8,041 bases of DNA from an uncultured Bacilli bacterium (GTDB taxonomy: Bacteria > Bacillota_I > Bacilli_A > RF39 > UBA660). The stretch lies in NCBI GenBank assembly GCA_944358565.1, contig CALVRK010000047.1, positions 1 through 8,041 of the forward strand, written 5' to 3'. Numbering within the stretch: position 1 is the first letter of the stretch; every line of letters begins with the position of its first letter. The notes under the pieces are model-generated. The model was not told the DNA's origin. It made no database searches and worked only from the letters and a program-made list of their open reading frames with translations. Made by a program: the position numbers and the translations under genes. Below are positions 1-7,131 of this stretch, piece by piece.

Positions 1-8
1 TCCTCCTT
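1..8 (-). promoter_or_regulatory. Shine-Dalgarno-like site for a possible next gene beyond the window
   Basis: AAGGAGGA on the minus strand at the very edge of the window. If it is a ribosome site, its start codon would lie just outside to the left. Only 18 bases separate it from the 24-T run, leaving no room for a separate promoter between terminator and site. The same bases could instead be the end of a converging plus-strand gene, so the call is tentative. Confidence 0.45.
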
Positions 9-26
9 AACCTAATAAACCCAATT

Positions 27-50
27 AAAAAAAAAAAAAAAAAAAAAAAA
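27..50. repeat. 24-base A homopolymer (T on the minus strand)
   Basis: Uninterrupted run of 24 A. It is the longest homopolymer in the window and lies in non-coding DNA. It may vary in length between cells or be mis-sized by sequencing. Confidence 0.9.
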
Positions 51-93
51 CAAGTAATATTTTCGAAAAATCATTTTAATTGATATTTACTTG
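27..93 (-). terminator. Second, AT-rich terminator-like hairpin followed by 24 T
   Basis: On the minus strand CAAGTAAATAT (93-83) pairs with ATATTACTTG (60-51) with one bulged A, around a 22-base AT-rich loop, and is followed immediately by 24 T (50-27). The stem is weak in GC but the U tract is exceptionally long. On the plus strand the same hairpin is flanked by 24 A and followed by TCATTTTTT, so it could work in both directions if a gene converges from the left. Confidence 0.6.
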
Positions 94-155
94 TCATTTT
101 TTGAACAAACAGCTTCCTTCAAAATAACAAATATCTTCTACTTATAAATATACTC

Positions 156-187
156 AAAAATAGCCAAGCTCATAACTTGACTATTTT
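156..187 (-). terminator. Intrinsic terminator hairpin that includes the nifJ stop codon
   Basis: Minus-strand RNA reads AAAATAGTCAAG (187-176), loop TTATGAG (175-169), CTTGGCTATTTT (168-157), then T. The arms form a 12-bp stem with a single G-U pair. That pair works only in minus-strand RNA; on the plus strand it is a C-A mismatch, so the structure fits transcription of nifJ. The TAG stop (183-181) lies in the 5' arm. The U tract is short and part of the stem, so it may be a weak terminator or an mRNA 3'-end-protecting hairpin. Confidence 0.7.
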
Positions 188-3100
188 GTTACTAAACTTT
201 TATAAAATTCAAATCTTTTCATAGCCTCTTCTTTATTAATATTAAGCATTTCTTCTGCTTTATCCGGGTTCACTGTTTTAAGCATACTGTACCTAGTTTG
301 ATTATTTAAAAACTCATCATATAAACTAAAATCAGGATTTGGGCTATCTAAAGTAAATTTTTCTCCGTCATATCTAAATATAGGAAAATAACCACATTTA
401 GTAGCTAAAGCTTCTTCTTCTACTGAGCAGCCCATACCTTTTTTAATACCATGAGATATACATGGACAGTAAGCAATTATAATCGATGGACCATCATGCT
501 TTATAGCTTCATTAAAAGCCTTAATCGTCTGCATCATATTAGCCCCAAGCGACACTTGCGCCACATAAGCATTTGGATAAGCCATCGCAATTCGAGCTAA
601 ATCTTTCTTATAATTTTTCTTACCAGAAGCCGCAAACTCCGCAACCATACCTTCTGGAGTTGCTTTTGAAGCCTGGCCACCAGTGTTAGAATAAACTTCC
701 GTATTCAAAACTAAAATATTTATATTTGCTCCACTAGATAAAACATGATCGATTCCGCCAAAGCCAATATCATATGCCCAGCCATCACCACCAATAGCCC
801 AAACATTTTTAGCTATAATATAATTTTTAAGTTCTCTTAATCTAGGATGTTTCTCATAATCTATTTTTCCATAAACCTCTTTAGTTATATTATAATCATT
901 ACTATTTAAAAGCCATTTATCAAATAGTTCATCTTTATGCTTTAACATATACTCTCTAACCATATTTTTTCCATATTCAAAGCCCATTAAAATTCCAAAG
1001 CCAAATTCAGCATTATCTTCAAATAAACTATTTACCCATGGCACACTATATGGGGCATTAGGAAGCTCTCCTCCATAAATAGATGAGCACCCTGTCGCAT
1101 TCGCAATCATTAAATTATCAAAAGAAAGCTGTGTTAATAATTTAATATAAGCTGTCTCACCGCAGCCCGCGCAAGCACCATGAAAAGCAAACTTAGGTTT
1201 TTTAAGTTGACTACCTTTAATTGTTTCTTTTTTAAAATTATCTTTTTCTTTAACATTTTCTACTAAATAATCAAACACCTTATCATTATTACTATTTTTC
1301 AGTTTTTCAAAAGCCAAAGCTTTATTTCCTCTTAAACCAGGACATGTATTAATACATACTCCGCAGCCAGTACAATTTTTAGCTGAAACTGCAATAACAT
1401 AATAATGATTAGGTGCTCCAAGTGCCGGCTTACATCTTTCCTTAACATAATCAGGTGCTTTCTCATACTCTTCTTCATTAAGTAAAAATGGTCTAATAAC
1501 TCCATGTGGACAAACAAGTGAACACATCGCACACTGAATACAATTTTCTTTAATCCACTTAGGAACAAACTCTGAAATATTCTGCATCTCTGGCTCAGTA
1601 TGCTCAAAAGAGCCATCTTCATAGCCTTCAAAGTCTGATACTTTTAAATCATTTCCTTTTCTATGAGCTAATGCTTCATAAATATTATTACTAGGAAATT
1701 CTAAATCCTCTTCCATATCATCTAAAACTATTTCTTTTAAATTAACATCATTTAAAGCTGCAATATTATTTTGTGCAACTTCTTTGTTCTTAACTCCAAA
1801 CTTACGAATGACATATTCTTCGAGTTCCTTAGTTGCTTTATCTTCATCAAAATCTATTACTTTAAAAATAGCTTTTTCCATAATCATGCTTATTTTCATA
1901 CCCAATTCATGTTTTCGCGCAATCTCATCCGCATCAATCATATAAACTTTAATATTATTCTCTTTCAAAAATCTTTTATAAGGATTTAAAGCATCTAATA
2001 AACTGCTTTCATTCATACTTGTATTAATTAATAATTTACCATTAGTAGCTAATCTAGTGATGGCATCAAAAACCGATAAATAAGTATCCTTAGAAATAAC
2101 TACTAGCTTAGGATTATGCACAAAATAAGTTGAACGAATCGGCTTATCAGAAAATCTCAAATGACTACATGTCACCCCACCGGATTTTTTAGAATCATAT
2201 TCAAAATATCCTTGAACATACTTATCACTATCACCAATAATACCAAGTAATGACTTGCTGCAGCTTACCATACCATCACTACCATAACCATAAATCAAAA
2301 CCTCGGTATTATCAGTCACATTAATATCTTCATAATCTAAAGACAAATTAGTCACATCATCATCAATACCTATTGTAAATTCGTCTTTCGGATTATCTAA
2401 CATATCATAAATAGCTTTAATCATGCCAGGTGTGACATCTTTACTAGAAAGTCCATAACGACCATGACAAATAACTAAATCTCTACCTTTTAAACTACTA
2501 GTAATATCTAAATATAAAGGTTCTCCTTCACTACCAGCTTCTTTAGTTCTATCTAAAACCGCAATCTTCCTCACAGTATTAGGAAGTACATCTAATAAAT
2601 ACTTATCACTAAATGGTCTATATAAATGAACCTCAATCAAACCGGTATCACCTTTTAAATAATCAATCGTCTCTTTAATCGTCTCACACACTGAGCCCAT
2701 GGCTACAATAACCTTTGTAGCTTTTGGATTACCATAATAATTAAAAGGCCTATAATCTATTCCGGTAAGTTTACCAATTTGACTCATATATTCATTTACA
2801 ATATCTGGCACTCTATCATAAAATTTATTTCGAGCTTCTGTTTCCTGAAAATAAATATCCCCATTTTGATTAGTACCTCTTGTAACAGGCCTTTCATTAT
2901 TTAAAGCTCTACTTCTAAACTTTTCTAACTTATCATAAGGTATTAATTTCTTAACCTCTTCATCTTCTAATATATTAATCTTATTAAGTTCATGACTAGT
3001 TCTAAAACCATCAAAAAAATGCATAAATGGTAAAGAAGCTTCTAAACTAGACAAATGACTTACCAAAGCTAAATTGTAAGCATCTTGAACAGAAGAAGAA

Positions 3101-3519
3101 GCTATCATACAAAAACCTGAACTTCTTGTCGCATATACATCTTGATGATCTCCAAAAATACTAAGTGCATGCGTAGCCAAAGAACGGGCCGCTACATGAA
3201 TCACGCAAGGAAGCATCTCACCCGCAATTTTATACATATTGGGAATCATTAAAAGTAAACCTTGACTAGCTGTATAAGTTGAAGCTAAAACACCAGACTG
3301 CAAAATACCATGACAAAGTCCAATAGCTCCTGCTTCACTTTGCATCTCTATAACTTTTGGTACTTCTCCAAATATGTTTTTCTTACCCTCAAAAGCCCAC
3401 CTATCAATTAACTCAGGCATTGGACTAGAAGGTGTAATTGGATAAATGCCAGCCACTTCCGTAAATAAATACGAAGCTCTTACGCAAGCTTCATTACCGT
3501 CACAAGTTATTTTTTTCAT
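181..3519 (-). CDS. nifJ: Pyruvate:ferredoxin (flavodoxin) oxidoreductase, single-chain PFOR
   Basis: A 1112-residue cytoplasmic iron-sulfur enzyme that oxidises pyruvate with CoA to acetyl-CoA and CO2 and reduces ferredoxin or flavodoxin. Domain order matches single-chain PFOR. The N-terminal pyrimidine-binding domain (1-250) has YPITPSSPM (26-34), Glu62 and Arg112. Domain II (about 265-370) and the CoA-binding gamma domain (about 405-590) follow. A two-cluster ferredoxin domain has Cys660/663/666/670 and Cys716/719/722/726. The C-terminal TPP domain has proximal-cluster Cys783, 786, 811 and 1031, GGDGWAYDIG (910-919) and NTEVYSNTGGQ (939-949). All three 4Fe-4S clusters and the TPP site are intact. 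It is shorter than common 1170-1230-residue homologues and ends soon after the TPP domain, lacking the long C-terminal extension of the Desulfovibrio enzyme. A strong AGGAGGT site supports the start, 11 bases after the rpe-pilin stop. The enzyme indicates anaerobic fermentation. Confidence 0.98.
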   Translation of the reverse strand: MKKITCDGNEACVRASYLFTEVAGIYPITPSSPMPELIDRWAFEGKKNIFGEVPKVIEMQSEAGAIGLCHGILQSGVLASTYTASQGLLLMIPNMYKIAGEMLPCVIHVAARSLATHALSIFGDHQDVYATRSSGFCMIASSSVQDAYNLALVSHLSSLEASLPFMHFFDGFRTSHELNKINILEDEEVKKLIPYDKLEKFRSRALNNERPVTRGTNQNGDIYFQETEARNKFYDRVPDIVNEYMSQIGKLTGIDYRPFNYYGNPKATKVIVAMGSVCETIKETIDYLKGDTGLIEVHLYRPFSDKYLLDVLPNTVRKIAVLDRTKEAGSEGEPLYLDITSSLKGRDLVICHGRYGLSSKDVTPGMIKAIYDMLDNPKDEFTIGIDDDVTNLSLDYEDINVTDNTEVLIYGYGSDGMVSCSKSLLGIIGDSDKYVQGYFEYDSKKSGGVTCSHLRFSDKPIRSTYFVHNPKLVVISKDTYLSVFDAITRLATNGKLLINTSMNESSLLDALNPYKRFLKENNIKVYMIDADEIARKHELGMKISMIMEKAIFKVIDFDEDKATKELEEYVIRKFGVKNKEVAQNNIAALNDVNLKEIVLDDMEEDLEFPSNNIYEALAHRKGNDLKVSDFEGYEDGSFEHTEPEMQNISEFVPKWIKENCIQCAMCSLVCPHGVIRPFLLNEEEYEKAPDYVKERCKPALGAPNHYYVIAVSAKNCTGCGVCINTCPGLRGNKALAFEKLKNSNNDKVFDYLVENVKEKDNFKKETIKGSQLKKPKFAFHGACAGCGETAYIKLLTQLSFDNLMIANATGCSSIYGGELPNAPYSVPWVNSLFEDNAEFGFGILMGFEYGKNMVREYMLKHKDELFDKWLLNSNDYNITKEVYGKIDYEKHPRLRELKNYIIAKNVWAIGGDGWAYDIGFGGIDHVLSSGANINILVLNTEVYSNTGGQASKATPEGMVAEFAASGKKNYKKDLARIAMAYPNAYVAQVSLGANMMQTIKAFNEAIKHDGPSIIIAYCPCISHGIKKGMGCSVEEEALATKCGYFPIFRYDGEKFTLDSPNPDFSLYDEFLNNQTRYSMLKTVNPDKAEEMLNINKEEAMKRFEFYKSLVTK

Positions 3520-3525
3520 GCTCTT

Positions 3526-3532
3526 ACCTCCT
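3526..3532 (-). promoter_or_regulatory. Ribosome binding site of nifJ, overlapping the rpe-pilin stop
   Basis: AGGAGGT on the minus strand starts within the TAG stop of the fusion gene and lies 6 bases before the nifJ ATG. It is the strongest kind of site and fits high expression of an abundant fermentation enzyme from the end of the operon. Confidence 0.82.
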
Positions 3533-4580
3533 ATTTATGACAAGATTCTTCACTATTTCCATAAACAACTGTATAATCAAAACTCGTTCCATTAGTCGTT
3601 GTCACCTTAACTGACACCCCAGACGAAGATGAAACATAAGACTTATCAGTCATTGGATTAATTAAATCTTTTTCGATATATCCAGAATCAATCGTCTGTC
3701 CATTAATAGTTCCTCCATTTTGAAGTACTTTAACTGGTATCGTAACTGAAGTACTAGATGATGTTGGTAATAAATTAGGATAATCAATCATCACCTCTTT
3801 AGCTCCTTCTGTCAAATTTTTCTCTTGAACAATGCAGCTATCATATCTACTACTTTTTAAACTATTATCAATAGCTGTCACCGCCACTAAACCTAAAATA
3901 CTTAAAACCACTATAACCCCAAGTAATTCAGCTAAAGTAAAACCATTTCTTAAACTTTTCTTTAATTTGTAAACCTGACTTTGATAATTATCCGCATCAG
4001 TAATAAATGATCCAGCTACCACCATATCCACATTTTTAACCATTTTAATTGTGTTATCATTAATGCCACCATCTACTTCAATTAAATATGGTAAATTATT
4101 TTTTTTGCGGTACTCTATTAGTTTATCAATCTTATCAGTTATATCGATAAAAGCCTGTCCACCAGCTCCCGCTTCCACACTCATCACAAGCACCATATCC
4201 ACATCATTCAAATATGGCATAACATCATTCTCTTTCGTATCAGGATTAATGGCTATTCCAGCTTTAATTCCTTTACTGTGAATATAATCTATAATCTTAG
4301 AAGCCCTATCTGTACTTTCTAAATGAAATGTAATAAATTTTGGCTTTAAAACAGCTACCTCATCGATATATTTTAGATTATCCAAAACCATTAAATGTAC
4401 ATCGAATGGTTTTTTTAGCTGACACACTACATCTTTCATTTTTTCTATAGAAAGTGTTGCTCTTTCAGTAAACTTGCCATCCATAACATCAAAGTGAATA
4501 TAATCACACACCTTATCAAGCATTTTTATTTTATCAAAATCACTTTGAATTTTTAAAAAAGAACCAGCTATTTTTACCAT
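3531..4580 (-). CDS. rpe: Ribulose-phosphate 3-epimerase fused in frame to a type IV pilin-like domain
   Basis: A 349-residue two-part protein. Residues 1 to about 208 form a full-length Rpe TIM barrel (cytoplasmic; ribulose-5-P to xylulose-5-P). The metal and catalytic residues are kept: His29 and Asp31 in HFDVMDG, His62 in DVHLM, and Asp170 in EVDGG, plus a VAGSFI phosphate-binding end (188-193). Two loops are divergent: IAGSFLKIQSDF at the N-terminus, and MSVEAGAGGQ (133-142) in place of the usual MSV(N/E)PGFGGQ. Directly after the last barrel helix comes a class III signal: Lys205, Lys207, Lys208 and Arg211, then G213/F214-T-L-A-E218, a hydrophobic helix (about 214-236) and a Ser/Thr-rich head with only two Cys (249 and 347), possibly a disulfide. 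Free Rpe is normally about 215-225 residues. The start is supported by a GAGGTGAT site overlapping the rsgA stop. Its place after rsgA is the normal rpe position. No other pilus genes are in the window. Confidence 0.9.
   Translation of the reverse strand: MVKIAGSFLKIQSDFDKIKMLDKVCDYIHFDVMDGKFTERATLSIEKMKDVVCQLKKPFDVHLMVLDNLKYIDEVAVLKPKFITFHLESTDRASKIIDYIHSKGIKAGIAINPDTKENDVMPYLNDVDMVLVMSVEAGAGGQAFIDITDKIDKLIEYRKKNNLPYLIEVDGGINDNTIKMVKNVDMVVAGSFITDADNYQSQVYKLKKSLRNGFTLAELLGVIVVLSILGLVAVTAIDNSLKSSRYDSCIVQEKNLTEGAKEVMIDYPNLLPTSSSTSVTIPVKVLQNGGTINGQTIDSGYIEKDLINPMTDKSYVSSSSGVSVKVTTTNGTSFDYTVVYGNSEESCHK
3534..3941 (-). other. Predicted mature pilin/pseudopilin segment of the Rpe fusion (residues 214-349)
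   Basis: Codon 214 (Phe, 3941-3939) is the predicted first residue after prepilin peptidase cleavage, and codon 218 is the conserved Glu5 of pilins. The segment has 136 residues: about 23 hydrophobic ones for the N-terminal helix, an amphipathic continuation, then a polar head rich in Ser, Thr, Gly and Val with Cys at 249 and 347. This is the size and layout of minor pilins or type II secretion pseudopilins. Which pilus system it serves cannot be told from the window. Confidence 0.78.
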
Positions 4581-4585
4581 TAATA

Positions 4586-4593
4586 ATCACCTC
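4586..4593 (-). promoter_or_regulatory. Ribosome binding site of rpe, overlapping the rsgA stop
   Basis: GAGGTGAT on the minus strand begins inside the TGA stop of rsgA and lies 5 bases before the rpe ATG. It supports translational coupling and fixes the Rpe start. Confidence 0.7.
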
Positions 4594-5419
4594 ATTTTAA
4601 GAAATTTATATAATTATCATATCTACTTTGCAAAATAGTTCCATCTTGTACTTTCTCTTTTACCTTACAGTTTTTCTCATGAATATGAAAACAGTCTCTA
4701 AACTGACATTCATCTCGGTAAAGGTTAAACTCAGTAAAATTATCCCTAATATCACTTTTATCCATACCCGTAAATTCCAAAGCCGAAAATCCTGGAGTAT
4801 CAGCTACTAAGCCATTACATAAAGAGATAAGCTCTGTATGTCTTGTCGTATGTTTTCCCCTATTTAAAGCTAGTGATATCTCCCCAGTTTTCAAATTCAA
4901 ATTAGGATTAATTTTATTTAATAAAGTAGATTTTCCAGCCCCACTTTGACCAGTAAATACACATACCTTACCACTAAAGATTTTTTTAATATTTTCTATA
5001 TCATCATTAATATAAACTTCATAACCTATTTTTTTATAATAATCTATCACCGGTTTAATTAAATTAATCTCTTTTTCATCCAGTAGATCATACTTTGTAA
5101 AAATTATCACCGGTTTAACTCTATTATATTCACATATAACTAAGAACTTGTCCAAAAGATTAGATGAAAAATCCGGTTTTTTTAAACTAGTAATAATTAT
5201 TGCCATATCGACATTCGCTATTGCCGGACGAGTAAGTTCATTTTTCCTCGGTAAAACTTCTAAAATATATTTATTTCCTTCGTCAAATATAACTTCATCA
5301 CCAACTAACGGCGAAAGGCCCATGTTTCTAAACTTTCCGCGGGCCTTACACACATATTCTTTATCTGAAGTTTGAACCGTATAATCATTACTAATTAATT
5401 TTATTATTTTTCCTTGCAT
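4592..5419 (-). CDS. rsgA: Ribosome small-subunit maturation GTPase RsgA (YloQ/CpgA)
   Basis: A 275-residue, circularly permuted GTPase that helps late assembly of the 30S subunit; Bacillus CpgA has also been linked to cell-wall metabolism. An N-terminal OB-fold (about 1-65, with RGKFR near 27-31) precedes the G domain. The G motifs are in permuted order: G4 TKYD (108-111), P-loop GQSGAGKST (157-165), the RGKHTTRH switch (187-194) and G3 DTPG (207-210). The C-terminal zinc finger shows Cys238, Cys243, His245 and Cys251, the expected ligand set. The protein is slightly shorter than many homologues but has all parts. The start overlaps the prkC stop by 1 base (TAATG), with a GGAG site at 5427-5430 inside prkC. 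The stop TGA is followed after 11 bases by rpe. RsgA after PrkC is conserved gene order in Firmicutes, and RsgA-family proteins have been reported as PrkC substrates. Confidence 0.97.
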   Translation of the reverse strand: MQGKIIKLISNDYTVQTSDKEYVCKARGKFRNMGLSPLVGDEVIFDEGNKYILEVLPRKNELTRPAIANVDMAIIITSLKKPDFSSNLLDKFLVICEYNRVKPVIIFTKYDLLDEKEINLIKPVIDYYKKIGYEVYINDDIENIKKIFSGKVCVFTGQSGAGKSTLLNKINPNLNLKTGEISLALNRGKHTTRHTELISLCNGLVADTPGFSALEFTGMDKSDIRDNFTEFNLYRDECQFRDCFHIHEKNCKVKEKVQDGTILQSRYDNYINFLK

Positions 5420-7131
5420 TATTCATCTCCAGTATCGCTAGGCTCTGTCGCATTTTCTAATTCAGGATTTTTAACCACTTTAATTCTTAAATTATCATTA
5501 CTGTTAATTCTGCTTCCAGCTCCCATATTTTGATAAGTAACAACGCCTTCACTCTTTGTCATATCTTCAACATAAGTCACATTTAAAGTTATACCATTTT
5601 CGTCACAGAATTTTTGAACATCGTCTTTTGTATATGTTCCATCAGTAAAATCAGGATAAGTTTTATAAATGTTTGGAATAATTAAAGTAATAGTATCACC
5701 ATCACCTAATTTTTCTCCCGCATCTACATCTTGATCTATGATTGTATTTTCTTTTTTACCTTCGCTACTAGCTACATCTTTCTTGTCAATAACTACTTTA
5801 ATACCAGCCTCTTCTAACTTAGCTTTAACATCATCAACATCTTCACCAGTATAATCTTCTATCTCGATCTTCTCAGAACCTTTTGATACAATAAGTGTCA
5901 CCTTAGTTCCTTCTTTAACGCTCTCACCTATCTCTGGATCTGTTCCAATAACTTTACCTTCATCAACATCATCACTAGTCTCTTCTTTAACTTTTTTTTC
6001 TACTTCTAATCCATCATCTTCCAAAGTATTTTGAGCTTGTTTAACTGTCATTCCTTGAACATCAGGAACTTCAACATCAGAGCCAGCTGAAATATTTGGC
6101 CATAAAATAAATACAAATAGTAATGCGGCAATTAAAACCCCAACAATTGTTCCTAAAATAATCAAAGCTTTATTCATTCTCTTATCTTTTTTAGTTTCTT
6201 CGTTTTCGGCATTTCTTGCTGCTCTACCACCTCTAGAAATAGGTCTATCATCATCATCAAAACCTTTTTCTGGATATTTATAAATAACTTTAGGTTCATT
6301 AAACCTTTCTTTATCTAAAGCAGTTTCCAAATCCTCATGCATATCCCAAGCTGATTCATAGCGGTTCTTAGGATTTTTAGCTGATGCTCTTAAAATAATA
6401 TTTTCAATAGACTGTGGCATTTCTGGATCATATTCACAAATACTTGGAATTGGTTCATTCATATGTTTAATAGCAACTTCAACAGGATTATCCCCTTTAA
6501 AAGGCACATGACCAGTCACAAGTTCATACATTAAAATACCTAATGAATAAATATCACTTTTAATAGTAGCGGCTCCACCATTAGCTTGCTCTGGCGGTAT
6601 ATAATAAACAGTTCCCATTACACTATTTGTTTGTGTAAATTCACCCGCATTCAAAGCTACAGCAATACCAAAATCCATTATTTTAACTCTACCATCTTCT
6701 AAAATAATAACATTTTGCGGTTTAATATCTCTATGAATAATATAACTTTCATGTGCATGCGCCACCGCACTAGTAAGTTGAAGCATTATATCAACTACTT
6801 CCGGTAAAGTAAGACTACCTCTTTTCTTAATTAATTGTTTTAAAGTAAGTCCTTGAACATATTCCATTACGATAAAATATTTTCCGTCATCTTCACCAAC
6901 ATCATAAACCTCAACAATATTAGGATCATTTAAACTACTAGCCGAAATAGCTTCTCTTTGGAAACGTCTAACAAACTTTTCGTCTTCAGCTAAATCTCCT
7001 CTTAAAATTTTAACTGCAACTTTCCTATCTAAAATAGTATCTTGAGCAAGATAGACATTTGCCATTCCACCTTCACCAATAGATCTAATAATTTCATAAC
7101 GATCATTAATCATTTGTCCCCTTGTTATCAT
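5419..7131 (-). CDS. prkC: PASTA-domain membrane Ser/Thr protein kinase PrkC/Stk
   Basis: A 570-residue, single-pass eukaryotic-like kinase. The cytoplasmic kinase domain (about 12-270) has the glycine loop GEGGMANV (19-26), Lys41 in AVKIL, the catalytic loop HRDIKPQN (133-140), DFG (153-155), a Ser/Thr-bearing activation loop with Thr165, Thr168, Ser170 and Thr174, and PPEQ where most kinases have APE. A basic and acidic juxtamembrane stretch (about 275-320) leads to one membrane helix (about 322-344). Three extracellular PASTA repeats follow (about 352-417, 418-487, 488-555), the third the most divergent, and the protein ends in an acidic tail. In this family the PASTA repeats bind muropeptide or lipid II-like ligands and the kinase controls cell-wall synthesis, growth and, in Bacillus, spore germination. 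A strong AAGGAGG site 7 bases before the first ATG supports that start over Met7. The gene overlaps prpC by 4 bases and rsgA by 1 base (TAATG). Confidence 0.97.
   Translation of the reverse strand: MITRGQMINDRYEIIRSIGEGGMANVYLAQDTILDRKVAVKILRGDLAEDEKFVRRFQREAISASSLNDPNIVEVYDVGEDDGKYFIVMEYVQGLTLKQLIKKRGSLTLPEVVDIMLQLTSAVAHAHESYIIHRDIKPQNVIILEDGRVKIMDFGIAVALNAGEFTQTNSVMGTVYYIPPEQANGGAATIKSDIYSLGILMYELVTGHVPFKGDNPVEVAIKHMNEPIPSICEYDPEMPQSIENIILRASAKNPKNRYESAWDMHEDLETALDKERFNEPKVIYKYPEKGFDDDDRPISRGGRAARNAENEETKKDKRMNKALIILGTIVGVLIAALLFVFILWPNISAGSDVEVPDVQGMTVKQAQNTLEDDGLEVEKKVKEETSDDVDEGKVIGTDPEIGESVKEGTKVTLIVSKGSEKIEIEDYTGEDVDDVKAKLEEAGIKVVIDKKDVASSEGKKENTIIDQDVDAGEKLGDGDTITLIIPNIYKTYPDFTDGTYTKDDVQKFCDENGITLNVTYVEDMTKSEGVVTYQNMGAGSRINSNDNLRIKVVKNPELENATEPSDTGDE

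Noticed and set aside
73..99. Eight-codon minus-strand open frame (ATG ACA ... TGA) downstream of nifJ, a possible leader peptide
   Set aside because: Its only purine-rich upstream site is about 15 bases away, and it overlaps the second hairpin; chance is more likely.
65..115. Possible promoter on the minus strand (TTGTTC, 17 bases, TATCAA)
   Set aside because: Only 3/6 and 4/6 matches to the consensus in very AT-rich DNA where such matches are frequent.
1332..1631. Minus-strand open frame of 99 codons inside nifJ
   Set aside because: Overlaps the ferredoxin-domain region of nifJ in another frame; has no family resemblance and the nifJ frame is certain.
1771..1989. Plus-strand open frame opposite nifJ
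   Set aside because: Phe/Ile/Asn-rich translation typical of the antisense of AT-rich coding DNA; no ribosome site and full overlap with nifJ.
4051..4281. Plus-strand open frame opposite rpe
   Set aside because: Antisense shadow of the Rpe barrel; no independent support.
4628..4810. Plus-strand open frame opposite rsgA
   Set aside because: Antisense shadow; covers the zinc-finger region of rsgA.
5045..5120. Short direct repeat (ATCACCGGTTTAA-like) occurring twice, about 60 bases apart
   Set aside because: Both copies encode Lys-Pro-Val-Ile in rsgA; similar codons for similar residues explain it.
5148..5375. Plus-strand open frame opposite rsgA
   Set aside because: Antisense shadow of the OB-fold region.
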